Source of the DNA: a virus
Direction: 5' to 3' (one strand)
Virus record (IMG/VR): IMGVR_UViG_3300017923_000007
Span: 1-34,324 of that record
Length of the DNA: 34,324 bases
Shown: piece by piece, positions 23,454 through 30,328 of the stretch
How the letters are laid out: every line of letters starts with the position of its first letter
Numbering within the stretch: the stretch's first letter is position 1
The notes under the pieces: generated by a model
The model's input: the letters and a program-made list of their open reading frames with translations, nothing else
Databases searched by the model: none
Told to the model about the DNA's origin: nothing
Program-made: the position numbers and the translations under genes

Positions 23454-25136
23454 CTACACAATAGCGTTATTTAAAGCCTGAAGTATATCCTGATCAACAG
23501 TTTCTCTTTGAACATATTTTCTCATTTGCCAGGCAATAGCATTAGCAGCCACTCTATCTTTACCATTAATAGAAGCATTATTGTCTTTATCAATTGTTAC
23601 TGATAATAATTCATTTAATAATCTCCAATCCATTATTTTAATTTCATCATTTCTGATAGCAGTATCCAGCTCATTTAACATAAGATATTTCGAATTGCCA
23701 GTTGTAAGCCACCCTTCTCGACCATCATCATCTTCAAAAATATTATAATAATTTTCTTGATTTTTTAATGTATTTAAAACTGAATGTCCAGGATTATTTC
23801 TCTCAACTGCTATCATTGCATTGTTATATTCTCTTCCAAGATCAGCCAAAACATTACCAAAACGGTCTGGAGTTATTTGATTATTATGATATACAGCAAC
23901 CTGCCTGAACGCTCTACCTACTCTATATACGGTTGCTGAAGAAGCATCTCTACCAATTCCTAATGCTACATCTGCTGCAATAATATAACTAACTTTTTCT
24001 TTTGGTTTTTCCCATATCCATGTGTGTTTTCTTTCTTCAATATAATTATTTTTTTCTATTTCATTAAGTAATAATTTAACTTTTTCACTATCAAAAAATG
24101 TATCTCCTGAAGTAAGGAAAGCATCCTCTGGTGTGTGTGGGTATTCCTGAAGTGCTTTATCTTTCTTATCTTGATATTTTTGAAACCACCAATATAATTG
24201 TTGGTATTCGACAGGATATTTTTTTCTTACTGCTCTCAACTTCTTCATTATTTTAGAAGGAACATTTTTATATCTTTTACCTTCTCTTACTGATGAAATA
24301 AAATCTTTTGCTATCTGATCTGTTTCAAATTTCATATAATATTCTGATGTTCTCCACCATTGGTAGAAGAAAGCATGATAACTATTATTTCCTTCAATTG
24401 CTTCATCAAATAATGTTTTGAAGTAATTATAACCATTAGCTGTACTCTCTAATATTAATAACCCGTCTGGTACAATAGCTTCCCCTAATCCTGCTAATTT
24501 TGCCTGTGCATCCTTCCAGAAAGCAACCTCTGAACCGTGAAGCATTTGAACGGTACTACTTCTTCCACCCTCTTTTGAACCTGCTGTACTAATAGTCCAA
24601 TGACTGTTTAAGATATCAAAAAAGTATTCTGATTTAGAATCATATTTCTTTTTGGGCTGAAATATCTCTGGTATATGCTCAAAAAAGAACTTTGCCTTCA
24701 TCTGAAATATACCTGCTGTATCCTCTCTGGTATGTGCTATTGTCTTTCCTGACATATTGCTTCTCATAATAGTATAAGCAAGTTGATAAGCTGTAATAAG
24801 TGAAGTGAACCCTTGCTGGCGACCCTTGAGTATTAATATTTTCTTTTGTTTATTCGGGTATTTTTGTTTCAACTCTTCTAACTGTTGAAGAAAATCTTTT
24901 TGAACCTTATTAAGAAAGAAAGGTACTGTTTTTCCTTTTTTATCTGAGATCTGAAACATCATTTCAATAAGCAAATATGGGTCCTCTAATAGTTCCTGTT
25001 CAACTCTCTCATTATTAGCTTCTGGATCTAAAATAAAATTTGCAATTGACTGGAGGTATTCATTATCTTTTTCGATATCTTCATTTTTATCCCATAACTC
25101 TTTTCTTTTTTGTATTATTTGTTGTGAAGTAATCAT
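23454..25136 (-). CDS. terL: terminase large subunit
   Basis: 560 residues with AAAAGGAGG before ATG 25136. ATPase domain: a Walker A variant KGRQQGFTS (104-112) with the Arg/Gln-rich form common in phage terminases, a region LHGSEVAFWKDA fitting the Walker B/coupling area, and LILESTANG as the C-motif. Nuclease domain: AADVALGIGRDASSATVY with the first acidic residue, and AVERNNPGHSVL and NAIAWQMRKY toward the end, as in RNase H-like terminase nucleases. It cuts and pumps concatemeric DNA into the prohead through the portal encoded downstream. Confidence 0.93.
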   Translation of the reverse strand: MITSQQIIQKRKELWDKNEDIEKDNEYLQSIANFILDPEANNERVEQELLEDPYLLIEMMFQISDKKGKTVPFFLNKVQKDFLQQLEELKQKYPNKQKKILILKGRQQGFTSLITAYQLAYTIMRSNMSGKTIAHTREDTAGIFQMKAKFFFEHIPEIFQPKKKYDSKSEYFFDILNSHWTISTAGSKEGGRSSTVQMLHGSEVAFWKDAQAKLAGLGEAIVPDGLLILESTANGYNYFKTLFDEAIEGNNSYHAFFYQWWRTSEYYMKFETDQIAKDFISSVREGKRYKNVPSKIMKKLRAVRKKYPVEYQQLYWWFQKYQDKKDKALQEYPHTPEDAFLTSGDTFFDSEKVKLLLNEIEKNNYIEERKHTWIWEKPKEKVSYIIAADVALGIGRDASSATVYRVGRAFRQVAVYHNNQITPDRFGNVLADLGREYNNAMIAVERNNPGHSVLNTLKNQENYYNIFEDDDGREGWLTTGNSKYLMLNELDTAIRNDEIKIMDWRLLNELLSVTIDKDNNASINGKDRVAANAIAWQMRKYVQRETVDQDILQALNNAIV

Positions 25137-25164
25137 TATTATTAATACCTCCTTTTATAAAATA

Positions 25165-25590
25165 TTAATCATTCCCATCACTTCCCAAAATAATATCCTC
25201 TATACTTCTTTTTGTTTCAACCTTTGCATCCAACTCAACTTTATTTTTCTTACCAAACTTCTCTGGATATTTCTTTTCTAATAACCAGGCTGAAGCCCTC
25301 CAATCTCCATCATCTCCTGCTTTTTTAATATTACTAACATTATTGATTTCTCCCATAGCTTCTGCTTTTTGAATATCCTGCCAGAATTTCAAATATAATT
25401 TATCTTTCTTTTTTAATTTGCTCTTTTTAATTTTTCCATTTTCAATCTTTTCTTCTATTTCCTGACCTCTATCTTTCCAATTATAATAAGTTGGTCTGGT
25501 TATTCCTTTCATTTGACAGACTGTTACTACATAGTGTCCTTCACTAACCAATCTACATACATCTTCAATAGCTTCTTCTGTTAGTTTCAT
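25165..25590 (-). CDS. terS: terminase small subunit
   Basis: 141 residues; ATG 25590 follows AGGGGGATAAGAAA. The N-terminal part is a helix-turn-helix (about 5-40: AIEDVCRLVSEGHYVVTVCQMKGITRPTYYNWKD), a helical oligomerisation region follows (KLYLKFWQDIQKAEAMGE), and the C-terminus (WRASAWLLEKKYPEKFGKK) is a motif of phage small terminases. It recognises the packaging site and hands DNA to the large subunit, whose gene is 29 bases downstream. Confidence 0.88.
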   Translation of the reverse strand: MKLTEEAIEDVCRLVSEGHYVVTVCQMKGITRPTYYNWKDRGQEIEEKIENGKIKKSKLKKKDKLYLKFWQDIQKAEAMGEINNVSNIKKAGDDGDWRASAWLLEKKYPEKFGKKNKVELDAKVETKRSIEDIILGSDGND

Positions 25591-25617
25591 TTTCTTATCC
25601 CCCCTTTCAGTGTAAAG

Positions 25618-25650
25618 TAAAAAAGAGCCTGCTAATTAAATAGTAAGCCC
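25618..25650 (-). terminator. terminator-like hairpin between glycyl-radical stub and small terminase
   Basis: On the minus strand GGGCTTACTA pairs with TAGCAGGCTC (one mismatch and two G-U pairs) and is followed by TTTTTTAC. It begins 2 bases after the stop of the 41-residue gene, so that gene may be transcribed more than the terminase genes. Confidence 0.65.
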
Positions 25651-25651
25651 T

Positions 25652-25777
25652 TTAATCCACCTTATATTCAGTTCTATCTTTATATTCTTCTTTCTTTCCA
25701 ACATTCCAGTTATTAATTGGTGAAAGATAACCAACTACTCTTGAATATACAGTGCATTTGTGAATCTTTTTGCTCAT
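25652..25777 (-). CDS. stand-alone glycyl-radical C-terminal segment of anaerobic ribonucleotide reductase (NrdD-like), 41 residues
   Basis: ATG 25777 follows AAAAGGAGG. The 41-residue protein reads CTVYSRVVGYLSPINNWNVG and continues with KKEEYKDR, which matches the C-terminal end of class III ribonucleotide reductases (RVxGYL, N-x-GK, E-x-x-x-R); Gly16 aligns with the glycine that carries the radical. The whole catalytic barrel, the ATP cone and the zinc-binding cysteines of NrdD are absent. It could act like the small glycyl-radical rescue proteins that replace a cleaved C-terminus (as YfiD/GrcA does for pyruvate formate-lyase), or be a remnant. The intact ribosome site and frame argue for expression. 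No nrdG activase is present in the window. Confidence 0.7.
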   Translation of the reverse strand: MSKKIHKCTVYSRVVGYLSPINNWNVGKKEEYKDRTEYKVD

Positions 25778-25989
25778 ATTAAATTTCCTCCTTTTACAAA
25801 ATATTACTTTTAAATCAAAAAGAAAAAGACAGCCTATTTAAAGACTGTCTTAATAAAAATATTTTCCTGTCATTACTAATAGCCATTGCACTGTTCATTG
25901 TGCTGATTTACATTTCTTTAAAATAAATCGCACTTTATTTTAAAGGTTTTTTTAAATTGTTGTTTTTTTAATAAATAATTAATTTTATA
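25778..25989. other. intergenic hairpin cluster upstream of the terminase operon
   Basis: No gene. AAGACAG/CTGTCTT (25826-25851) forms a perfect 7-bp stem, followed on the minus strand by TTTTTCTTTTT, and looks like the terminator of the HD-protein operon. GCAC-TGTTCATT-GTGC lies near 25888. CTTTAAAATAAA/TTTATTTTAAAG (25916-25945) is a perfect 12-bp inverted repeat with a 6-base loop, followed on the + strand by T7. Position directly upstream of the terminase genes makes this a candidate packaging site. Confidence 0.55.
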
Positions 25990-27126
25990 CTATAAAAATT
26001 TAATCTTTATTTTTTTACTTTCAATATTAATTTTTACTTTTAACCAGTTTTCTAAAGATTTAATTTTATTAAACCAGTTATAGTAATTAAATATTGCAGA
26101 ATCATTAATTTTTAATTTAAGATAGTTCTTTTCAATGTTTATAACAATATCAATATTTTTTAAAACATATTCAAAATTAAATTCATTAAAAAATTTTACT
26201 GGCTCAATAGTATCTAATATTCCTAATCGAAATAAAAGAGGATTTTTATCTAATGATATTCTATCTTTTTGGTCTCTTATTAGCTCGTCAAGTTCATACT
26301 TTTTATATAATTTTTTATTATTGTTTGAAAACCAAATATTATGAGAAACTATACTGTCGGAAACATAAGCATAAAGATCAATATGATTTTTTCTCCAAAT
26401 TTTTTGTCCCAAACCATTATTTTCGTCTAACTCAAAATAATTATCATTATTATATTTATTTTTATTATATTTATTATATTTATTTTTATAATTCTTTTTT
26501 AATTGGTCAAAAAAAACAACTCCAGCATTTATACCGTGATCAATACAATTATGCTCTTTAAACCTAAATTTAAAATAATTTTTTACCGTTTCCTTACTGT
26601 AGGTTGTTTTAAAATTTTTAAAATTTTTATTATTTTTATAATTACTTTTACTTTTCAATTTATGATTAAATAATAAATTTTCACATGAAATTTTATTATT
26701 ATAAATTAGATCTTTAAAATATTTTTTATTATCACAGTTATTATATTTTTTTAGAGTTTTATTATTCTTTTCTTCAATCCAATACATATCATGAAATAAA
26801 CAACTCAAAAACCATACAAGTTTATAGTTATAATTATGTTCTTTGGGTCTTATATGGTCTAAAAATTGATTAATTTTATTACTAAACAATTTTTCAGTTA
26901 AAACTCCTAAAAAATACATTGAAACAGTATGCTTATTTTTTCCCTTTTCCTTTAATTCTTTCTTCTTGTCAGGTAAAACACTATTTTTTGATGAAAGTTC
27001 AAAATATCTTTCAATAAAATTCCAAGATTTATTTGGGTCTTTAATTGGATTAAATCTATTTTTATCTTTATAATACAAAACATTATCCTTTTCTCCTAAT
27101 GCTAAAAACTCTTTATATAAATTCAT
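25990..27126 (-). CDS. HD-domain-like protein, probable accessory (cargo) gene
   Basis: 378 residues, very rich in Asn, Lys and Tyr and visibly more AT-rich than its neighbours. Spaced motifs fit a metal-binding HD fold: His66 (KHTVSMYF), His112-Asp113 (CLFHDMYW), His197 (CIDHGINAG), His262 (VSHNIW) and Asp305 (ILDTIEPVKFF), the order H..HD..H..H..D. HD proteins are usually phosphohydrolases or nucleotidases, some used in anti-phage defence. The family is not recognised with certainty. ATG 27126 overlaps the stop of the preceding membrane-protein gene (TAATG), so the two act as a pair. Low GC suggests recent acquisition. Confidence 0.5.
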   Translation of the reverse strand: MNLYKEFLALGEKDNVLYYKDKNRFNPIKDPNKSWNFIERYFELSSKNSVLPDKKKELKEKGKNKHTVSMYFLGVLTEKLFSNKINQFLDHIRPKEHNYNYKLVWFLSCLFHDMYWIEEKNNKTLKKYNNCDNKKYFKDLIYNNKISCENLLFNHKLKSKSNYKNNKNFKNFKTTYSKETVKNYFKFRFKEHNCIDHGINAGVVFFDQLKKNYKNKYNKYNKNKYNNDNYFELDENNGLGQKIWRKNHIDLYAYVSDSIVSHNIWFSNNNKKLYKKYELDELIRDQKDRISLDKNPLLFRLGILDTIEPVKFFNEFNFEYVLKNIDIVINIEKNYLKLKINDSAIFNYYNWFNKIKSLENWLKVKINIESKKIKIKFL

Positions 27127-27575
27127 TAATTGCCACTCCAGTGATGTATATCAATTAGCTTCCAATTATTTTTATTCTTTTCAAAATCCCATTCTCCGTC
27201 TTCTCTACCTATATATTCAACATCAATTTCCCAACCATCCATTATACGGTTTCTCCCAAAATCATCTACAAAATCTTCTAAAACATAGTTAACCAAAATT
27301 TGAACCCTATAAACATGTTTGCGAAATGGAAGAACATTTTTTCTGACAATATTTACTGTTCTTAATTTAACATCATCTTCTTTTTCTAAATCTTCCCAAG
27401 CATAATTCCAAGCAGCACCAAAAGCTTCTTCTTCATGTTCTCTTGTTATTTCATTAGCATAATTTTTTGGTTTATTTTCACGATTTTCAAAACTATTATT
27501 TATACCAATAAATAAAAAAATTAGAATAATAGAGAATATAGTCATTCTTAACATAGTTTTAAAGTTATAATTCAT
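27126..27575 (-). CDS. membrane-anchored protein paired with the HD-domain protein
   Basis: 149 residues: basic start, one hydrophobic segment (about 11-25, MTIFSIILIFLFIGI) and a soluble outer domain of about 120 residues (AFGAAWNYAWEDLEKEDDVKLRTV, HVYRVQILVNYVLEDFVDDFG, WKLIDIHHWSGN) that looks like a small alpha/beta domain. A lipoprotein cysteine is absent, so the hydrophobic segment is an anchor or signal peptide. The stop overlaps the start of the HD gene. Function unknown; AGAGG lies 11 bases upstream of the ATG. Confidence 0.55.
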   Translation of the reverse strand: MNYNFKTMLRMTIFSIILIFLFIGINNSFENRENKPKNYANEITREHEEEAFGAAWNYAWEDLEKEDDVKLRTVNIVRKNVLPFRKHVYRVQILVNYVLEDFVDDFGRNRIMDGWEIDVEYIGREDGEWDFEKNKNNWKLIDIHHWSGN

Positions 27576-27703
27576 TTTAAAATAACCTCTCTTTCTCTCT
27601 TAATAATAAATTCAATAAGAGGAAAGAAAATCCTGCCTTAATTAATAAAAATAAATATTTTTTCGACTATTTATCCCTATATTTATATTATTTATTTTTT
27701 AAA

Positions 27704-27856
27704 TTAAAAATCCTCTAACAATTTTCTCCCTCTTCGGAGACTCTCGTCAATATCAATCTCTGGAGTTTTTCTTCCTTTGGGATTTTCTTGCAATAAAATT
27801 TTTAATTTTTTCGTTGAATCAATCACAAATTCGTCAAAAACACTACTCGTAGGCAC
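27704..27856 (-). CDS. small protein of 50 residues, second of an overlapping pair
   Basis: Starts at GTG 27856 (an in-frame GTG at 27865 adds 3 residues) and overlaps the upstream 44-residue gene by 14 bases. It contains FDEFVIDSTKKLKILLQ and IDIDESLRRGRKLLEDF, two short helices around a basic turn. No family recognised. The overlap suggests coupled translation with the upstream gene, as in small toxin-antitoxin or regulator pairs, but there is no other evidence for that. Confidence 0.4.
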   Translation of the reverse strand: MPTSSVFDEFVIDSTKKLKILLQENPKGRKTPEIDIDESLRRGRKLLEDF

Positions 27857-27977
27857 CTCGATCACTACCTTTCAATTCTTCCCGAAATTGATCCCAGGTT
27901 TTCTTCGGGAGTTCTCCTTCTCTCATTTTCTGCATTTTAATTATTGATTCTTTCAAGCGTTCTTTTGGAGTTTCCAT
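27843..27977 (-). CDS. small helical protein of 44 residues
   Basis: ATG 27977 follows AAAGGGG by ten bases. METPKERLKESIIKMQKMRE then LPKKTWDQFREELKG: charged, probably two helices. It lies 14 bases after the 48-residue gene and overlaps the next gene by 14 bases. No family recognised. Confidence 0.45.
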   Translation of the reverse strand: METPKERLKESIIKMQKMREGELPKKTWDQFREELKGSDRGAYE

Positions 27978-27991
27978 GTATATCAACCCCT

Positions 27992-28138
27992 TTATTTGTC
28001 TTTATTAAAATTTGTAAGTTCTTTCAAACCTTCTCTCATTTCTTCCATTATTATCTTTTCTTCTCTTTCTCGTCTTTCCTTGCGTTCTTCTTTGGTTTCA
28101 TTTTTTAGGAAATCTTTATTTTTTGGTCTTTTACTCAT
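27992..28138 (-). CDS. small charged helical protein of 48 residues
   Basis: ATG 28138 follows AGGAG by 8 bases. The protein is almost entirely Lys/Arg/Glu with one long predicted helix (NETKEERKERREREEK and EEMREGLKELTNF). It starts an array of three micro-genes behind a bidirectional terminator. No known family. Confidence 0.5.
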   Translation of the reverse strand: MSKRPKNKDFLKNETKEERKERREREEKIIMEEMREGLKELTNFNKDK

Positions 28139-28212
28139 ATTATCAACTCCTATTATTAATCCTCTATATTATATTATATTTAAGATTAAAAAGAAAAATC
28201 CTTCATTAATAT

Positions 28213-28250
28213 AAAAAAGGCAACCTTTTATTTTTCAGTTGCCCTTTTTT
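28213..28250. terminator. bidirectional-looking terminator
   Basis: AAAAAAGGCAAC (28213-28224) and GTTGCCCTTTTTT (28238-28250) form a 6-bp GC-containing stem with an A-run before and a T-run after, so it can work on both strands. On the minus strand it ends the transcript of the 31-residue gene. Confidence 0.8.
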
Positions 28251-28267
28251 AATAATAATATTTAGTG

Positions 28268-28363
28268 CTATCCTTTTTTTAAAATTATGTCGTCTTTTTT
28301 ATTTATCTCTTTTAATAATTTTCTAATTTCAGGACTGATTTCTACTACCTTTGTTTCCTTCAT
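28268..28363 (-). CDS. micro-protein of 31 residues with its own promoter and terminator
   Basis: ATG 28363 follows AAGGAGTGG. MKETKVVEISPEIRKLLKEI then a Lys/Asp tail. It sits alone between a consensus-like promoter (28403-28431) and a terminator (28213-28250), an independent transcription unit directly behind ClpP. It has no recognised family. Its short strand-then-helix layout could be a partial ribbon-helix-helix, but that is a weak guess. Confidence 0.5.
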   Translation of the reverse strand: MKETKVVEISPEIRKLLKEINKKDDIILKKG

Positions 28364-28402
28364 TTTACCACTCCTTATAATTTTTATAATTTTTATAATA
28401 TT

Positions 28403-28431
28403 ATTATATATTAGTTTGTGAAATATTTCAA
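28403..28431 (-). promoter_or_regulatory. sigma70-type promoter for the 31-residue gene
   Basis: TTGAAA (28431-28426), 17-base spacer, TATAAT (28408-28403) on the minus strand. It lies just past the ClpP stop and points to the micro-gene at 28363. Confidence 0.65.
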
Positions 28432-28445
28432 ATAGTTTTTATTAA

Positions 28446-29000
28446 TTAAATTATTTCATCAATTAATCCATATTCTAATGCTTCTTCAGCAGTCATATAT
28501 TTGTCTCTCTTAAAATCCTTTTCTATTTTTTCTACTGGTTGTCCTGTATTTTTTGAATATATTTTAGTTATTCTTTCATTTAATTTAACAGCTTGTTCAA
28601 CAGCAACTTCTATATCTGTTATCTTTTTAGTATAATAACCTATACTTAATTCATGTTCCATTATTGTTGTATTTGGATAAGCATATCTTGTTCCAGTTCC
28701 TCCTGTTAATATTAATGAACCTGCTGACATTGCTTTTCCAGTTGCAATAGTATTAACCCGACAATTCATATTTTGTATTGTATCATATATACTTAAGGCA
28801 GAATATACACTTCCACCAAAAGAAGAAATATATAAGTTAATATCTTCTTCTGGATTTTCTTTATCTAACTTAATCAATTTTTTAATAATTCTTTCTGAAC
28901 TCTCTTCATTTACCCCTTCAAAAAGGTAAATATCTCTTTCTTTTGAAGCTTCCTCTTTATACAACTCATCAATCAACTTTTTAATTTTTTGTTTTTCCAT
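28446..29000 (-). CDS. clpP: ClpP-type serine protease
   Basis: 184 residues with the ClpP fold and catalytic triad: Ser92 in GKAMSAGSLIL, His116 in IMEHELS and Asp166 in FKRDKYMTAEEALEYGLID. It also has INLYISSFGGSVYSALSIYD, the strand and glycine-rich loop that bind substrate. In phages ClpP-like proteins usually serve as prohead proteases beside the capsid gene, but here it is about 9 kb from the head genes, and the head locus already has a protease. It may work with a host ClpX/ClpA partner, or replace host ClpP. It overlaps the upstream gene by one base. No ATPase partner gene is seen. Confidence 0.88.
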   Translation of the reverse strand: MEKQKIKKLIDELYKEEASKERDIYLFEGVNEESSERIIKKLIKLDKENPEEDINLYISSFGGSVYSALSIYDTIQNMNCRVNTIATGKAMSAGSLILTGGTGTRYAYPNTTIMEHELSIGYYTKKITDIEVAVEQAVKLNERITKIYSKNTGQPVEKIEKDFKRDKYMTAEEALEYGLIDEII

Positions 29001-29330
29001 TTAAATTTCACTTTCCTTTCTTTCTTGTAAATCTAAAAATTCTTCCTTAACCAACTGATCATTTTTAAATTCTTTCAATTTAACCTTTAAAATTCTATCT
29101 TTAAATATCCAAATTGTATATTTTAATTTCCCATTATTAATCAAGTCAAAACTTGTTTCTGGACAGGTTCTTCCTGCTCCACAAGTATAGTCAATTACTT
29201 TTTCTATATTTCTTTCTTCAGCTATGCTTCTTCCAAGTTTCTTCATAAGCACAATAATTTTTTGTTTACTGGTTTGGTTATAATTGCTATCTTGAATTAA
29301 TTCAGATAGTTCTTGATAAATCTTTTTCAC
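29001..29330 (-). CDS. unknown protein with CGAGRTCPET motif
   Basis: I choose GTG 29330, about ten bases after AAAGGG; a TTG at 29339 lies too close to that site. About 109 residues: helical N-terminal half (KKIYQELSELIQDSNYNQTS), then VIDYTCGAGRTCPETSFDLINNG and a beta-rich end (IWIFKDRILKVKLKEF). The two cysteines (C-x5-C) could bind metal or form a disulfide. Not recognised. It is directly followed by clpP, so the two are likely co-expressed. Confidence 0.55.
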   Translation of the reverse strand: MKKIYQELSELIQDSNYNQTSKQKIIVLMKKLGRSIAEERNIEKVIDYTCGAGRTCPETSFDLINNGKLKYTIWIFKDRILKVKLKEFKNDQLVKEEFLDLQERKESEI

Positions 29331-29365
29331 GGTAACCAAACCCTTTCTTTTTTTGTTTTTAAAAT

Positions 29366-29764
29366 CTATATCTTTTTCATTCTTTGTAATAAATGTAAAG
29401 CCAGTCTCATATAATCCTTGACTTCATATGCACCCATTAAAGCATCACAACCACTACAAGTACCATAATTATTATGGGTTTCTATATAGTCGTTAGTACC
29501 CCTAATAGGTAAATTAAAAACCAATGTTCCTTGATAATCTCCATACCTTTCTGTAGTAATATTTTTAATATCTATTTTATCCTTAATATATGGATTTAGA
29601 ACTTTTCCGACTAAAAGTTCTAATAATTCTCGATAAGATCCTATAGTTGAAATATCCCAAAAAACTATTTTTTTTCCTTCTTTCACATCTTTTATGTCTT
29701 GTTCTATATATTTTTTTAATTCATTCTTATTTTGTTCCCAAGCCTTAACATACTCTTCAATCAC
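29366..29764 (-). CDS. phage protein with YGTCSGCDAL motif, unknown function
   Basis: GTG 29764 is preferred (AAGGA ten bases upstream); a GTG at 29773 overlaps the site. About 132 residues: helical N-terminus (VIEEYVKAWEQNKNELKKY), central region with FWDISTIGSYRELLELLVG, then NYGTCSGCDALMGAYEVKDYM near the end. The TCSGCDAL motif looks like a conserved phage hypothetical family I recall, with a CxxC that may bind metal; I cannot name a function. It lies between the tRNA genes and the ClpP-side operon. Confidence 0.55.
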   Translation of the reverse strand: MIEEYVKAWEQNKNELKKYIEQDIKDVKEGKKIVFWDISTIGSYRELLELLVGKVLNPYIKDKIDIKNITTERYGDYQGTLVFNLPIRGTNDYIETHNNYGTCSGCDALMGAYEVKDYMRLALHLLQRMKKI

Positions 29765-29806
29765 ATTAATCACTTCCTTTTTTGTTTTTTTTAAAAATTT
29801 TAAAAA

Positions 29807-29893
29807 TGGTGGAAGGGGAAGGATTCGAACCTTCGTACCACTCGGGAACAGGTTTACAGCCTGCCGTTTTTAACCAAACTCAACCACCCTTCC
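29807..29893 (-). tRNA. tRNA-Tyr (anticodon GTA)
   Basis: 87 bases with a long variable arm. Acceptor GGAAGGG pairs fully with CCCTTCC, then A and encoded CCA. The anticodon loop CTGTAAA gives GTA, and the T arm is GGTTCGAATCC. First gene transcribed last in a three-tRNA cluster behind a late promoter. Confidence 0.95.
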
Positions 29894-29897
29894 ATAT

Positions 29898-29989
29898 TGG
29901 CAGAAGGAGAGGGATTTGAACCCCCGATACCCGTAAAGGTATAATAGTTTTCAAGACTACCTTCATAAACCAGACTCGAACATCCTTCT
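29898..29989 (-). tRNA. tRNA-Ser (anticodon TGA)
   Basis: 92 bases with a long variable arm. Acceptor AGAAGGA pairs fully with TCCTTCT, then G and encoded CCA. Anticodon stem GTAGT/ACTAT encloses CTTGAAA, anticodon TGA, for UCA/UCN codons. The T arm is GGGTTCAAATCCC. Confidence 0.95.
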
Positions 29990-29999
29990 GTGTTATAAA

Positions 30000-30075
30000 T
30001 GGTGGGAAGAGATAGAATTGAACTATCAACACCTGGAGCTTCAATCCAGTGCTCTACCAATTGAGCTATCTTCCC
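30000..30075 (-). tRNA. tRNA-Phe (anticodon GAA), unusual G at position 37
   Basis: 76 bases. Acceptor GGGAAGA pairs fully with TCTTCCC, then A and encoded CCA. Anticodon stem CTGGA/TCCAG encloses TTGAAGC, anticodon GAA. Bacterial tRNA-Phe normally has A at position 37, the site of a hypermodified base; here it is G. The D and T arms look normal (AGCTCAATTGGTAGAGC, AGTTCAATTCT). Confidence 0.88.
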
Positions 30076-30086
30076 ATATTAAAATA

Positions 30087-30201
30087 GGGTAGGATTTAAT
30101 CCGTTTATTTATATAATAATAGGAGGTGATTTCAGTTAATGAAGCAATTATAAAGACCTACCCAGGCAGCCAGAAGAATTGCACTTCCCGACCTCTTTAT
30201 A
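30087..30201 (-). other. non-coding leader between late promoter copy 2 and the tRNA cluster
   Basis: Read on the minus strand, TATAAAGA (30201-30194) pairs perfectly with TCTTTATA (30156-30149), enclosing GAAG-TGCAATT-CTTC. GGGTAGG (30163-30157) can alternatively pair with CCTACCC (30093-30087), a second structure that would compete or form a pseudoknot. ATCACCTCCT (30130-30121) equals the conserved 16S rRNA 3' tail. No open frame with a ribosome site on the minus strand. Confidence 0.5.
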
Positions 30202-30218
30202 TAACTTTCATTATATTA

Positions 30219-30261
30219 ATTATACCATTTCTTGAAGCTAATCCTGTTTCATTCTTGCAAG
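30219..30261 (-). promoter_or_regulatory. late promoter module, copy 2
   Basis: Same architecture and spacing as 20340-20382: CTTGCAAGAATGAAACAG, 13 variable bases, then AAATGGTATAAT (minus strand). It points at the tRNA cluster and, beyond it, the ClpP, HD and terminase genes. Confidence 0.7.
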
Positions 30262-30328
30262 AATTTTACACTTTTTCTTGAAATTCCTTCCGAAATTCTT
30301 TTTTCAGTCTATCAATTTCTTTCCATTT

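Noticed and set aside
29854-30060. Open frame of 68 codons on the minus strand
   Set aside because: It lies entirely across the tRNA-Tyr, tRNA-Ser and tRNA-Phe genes; a tRNA shadow, not a protein gene.
30087-30163. A fourth tRNA in the cluster (77 bases, GGGTAGG/CCTACCC acceptor-like ends)
   Set aside because: No D arm, anticodon arm or T arm pairs in either orientation; kept only as a leader structure. A tRNA 3'-like piece (GGAAG-TGCAATT-CTTCT then GGCTGCC) nearby also lacks a matching 5' half.
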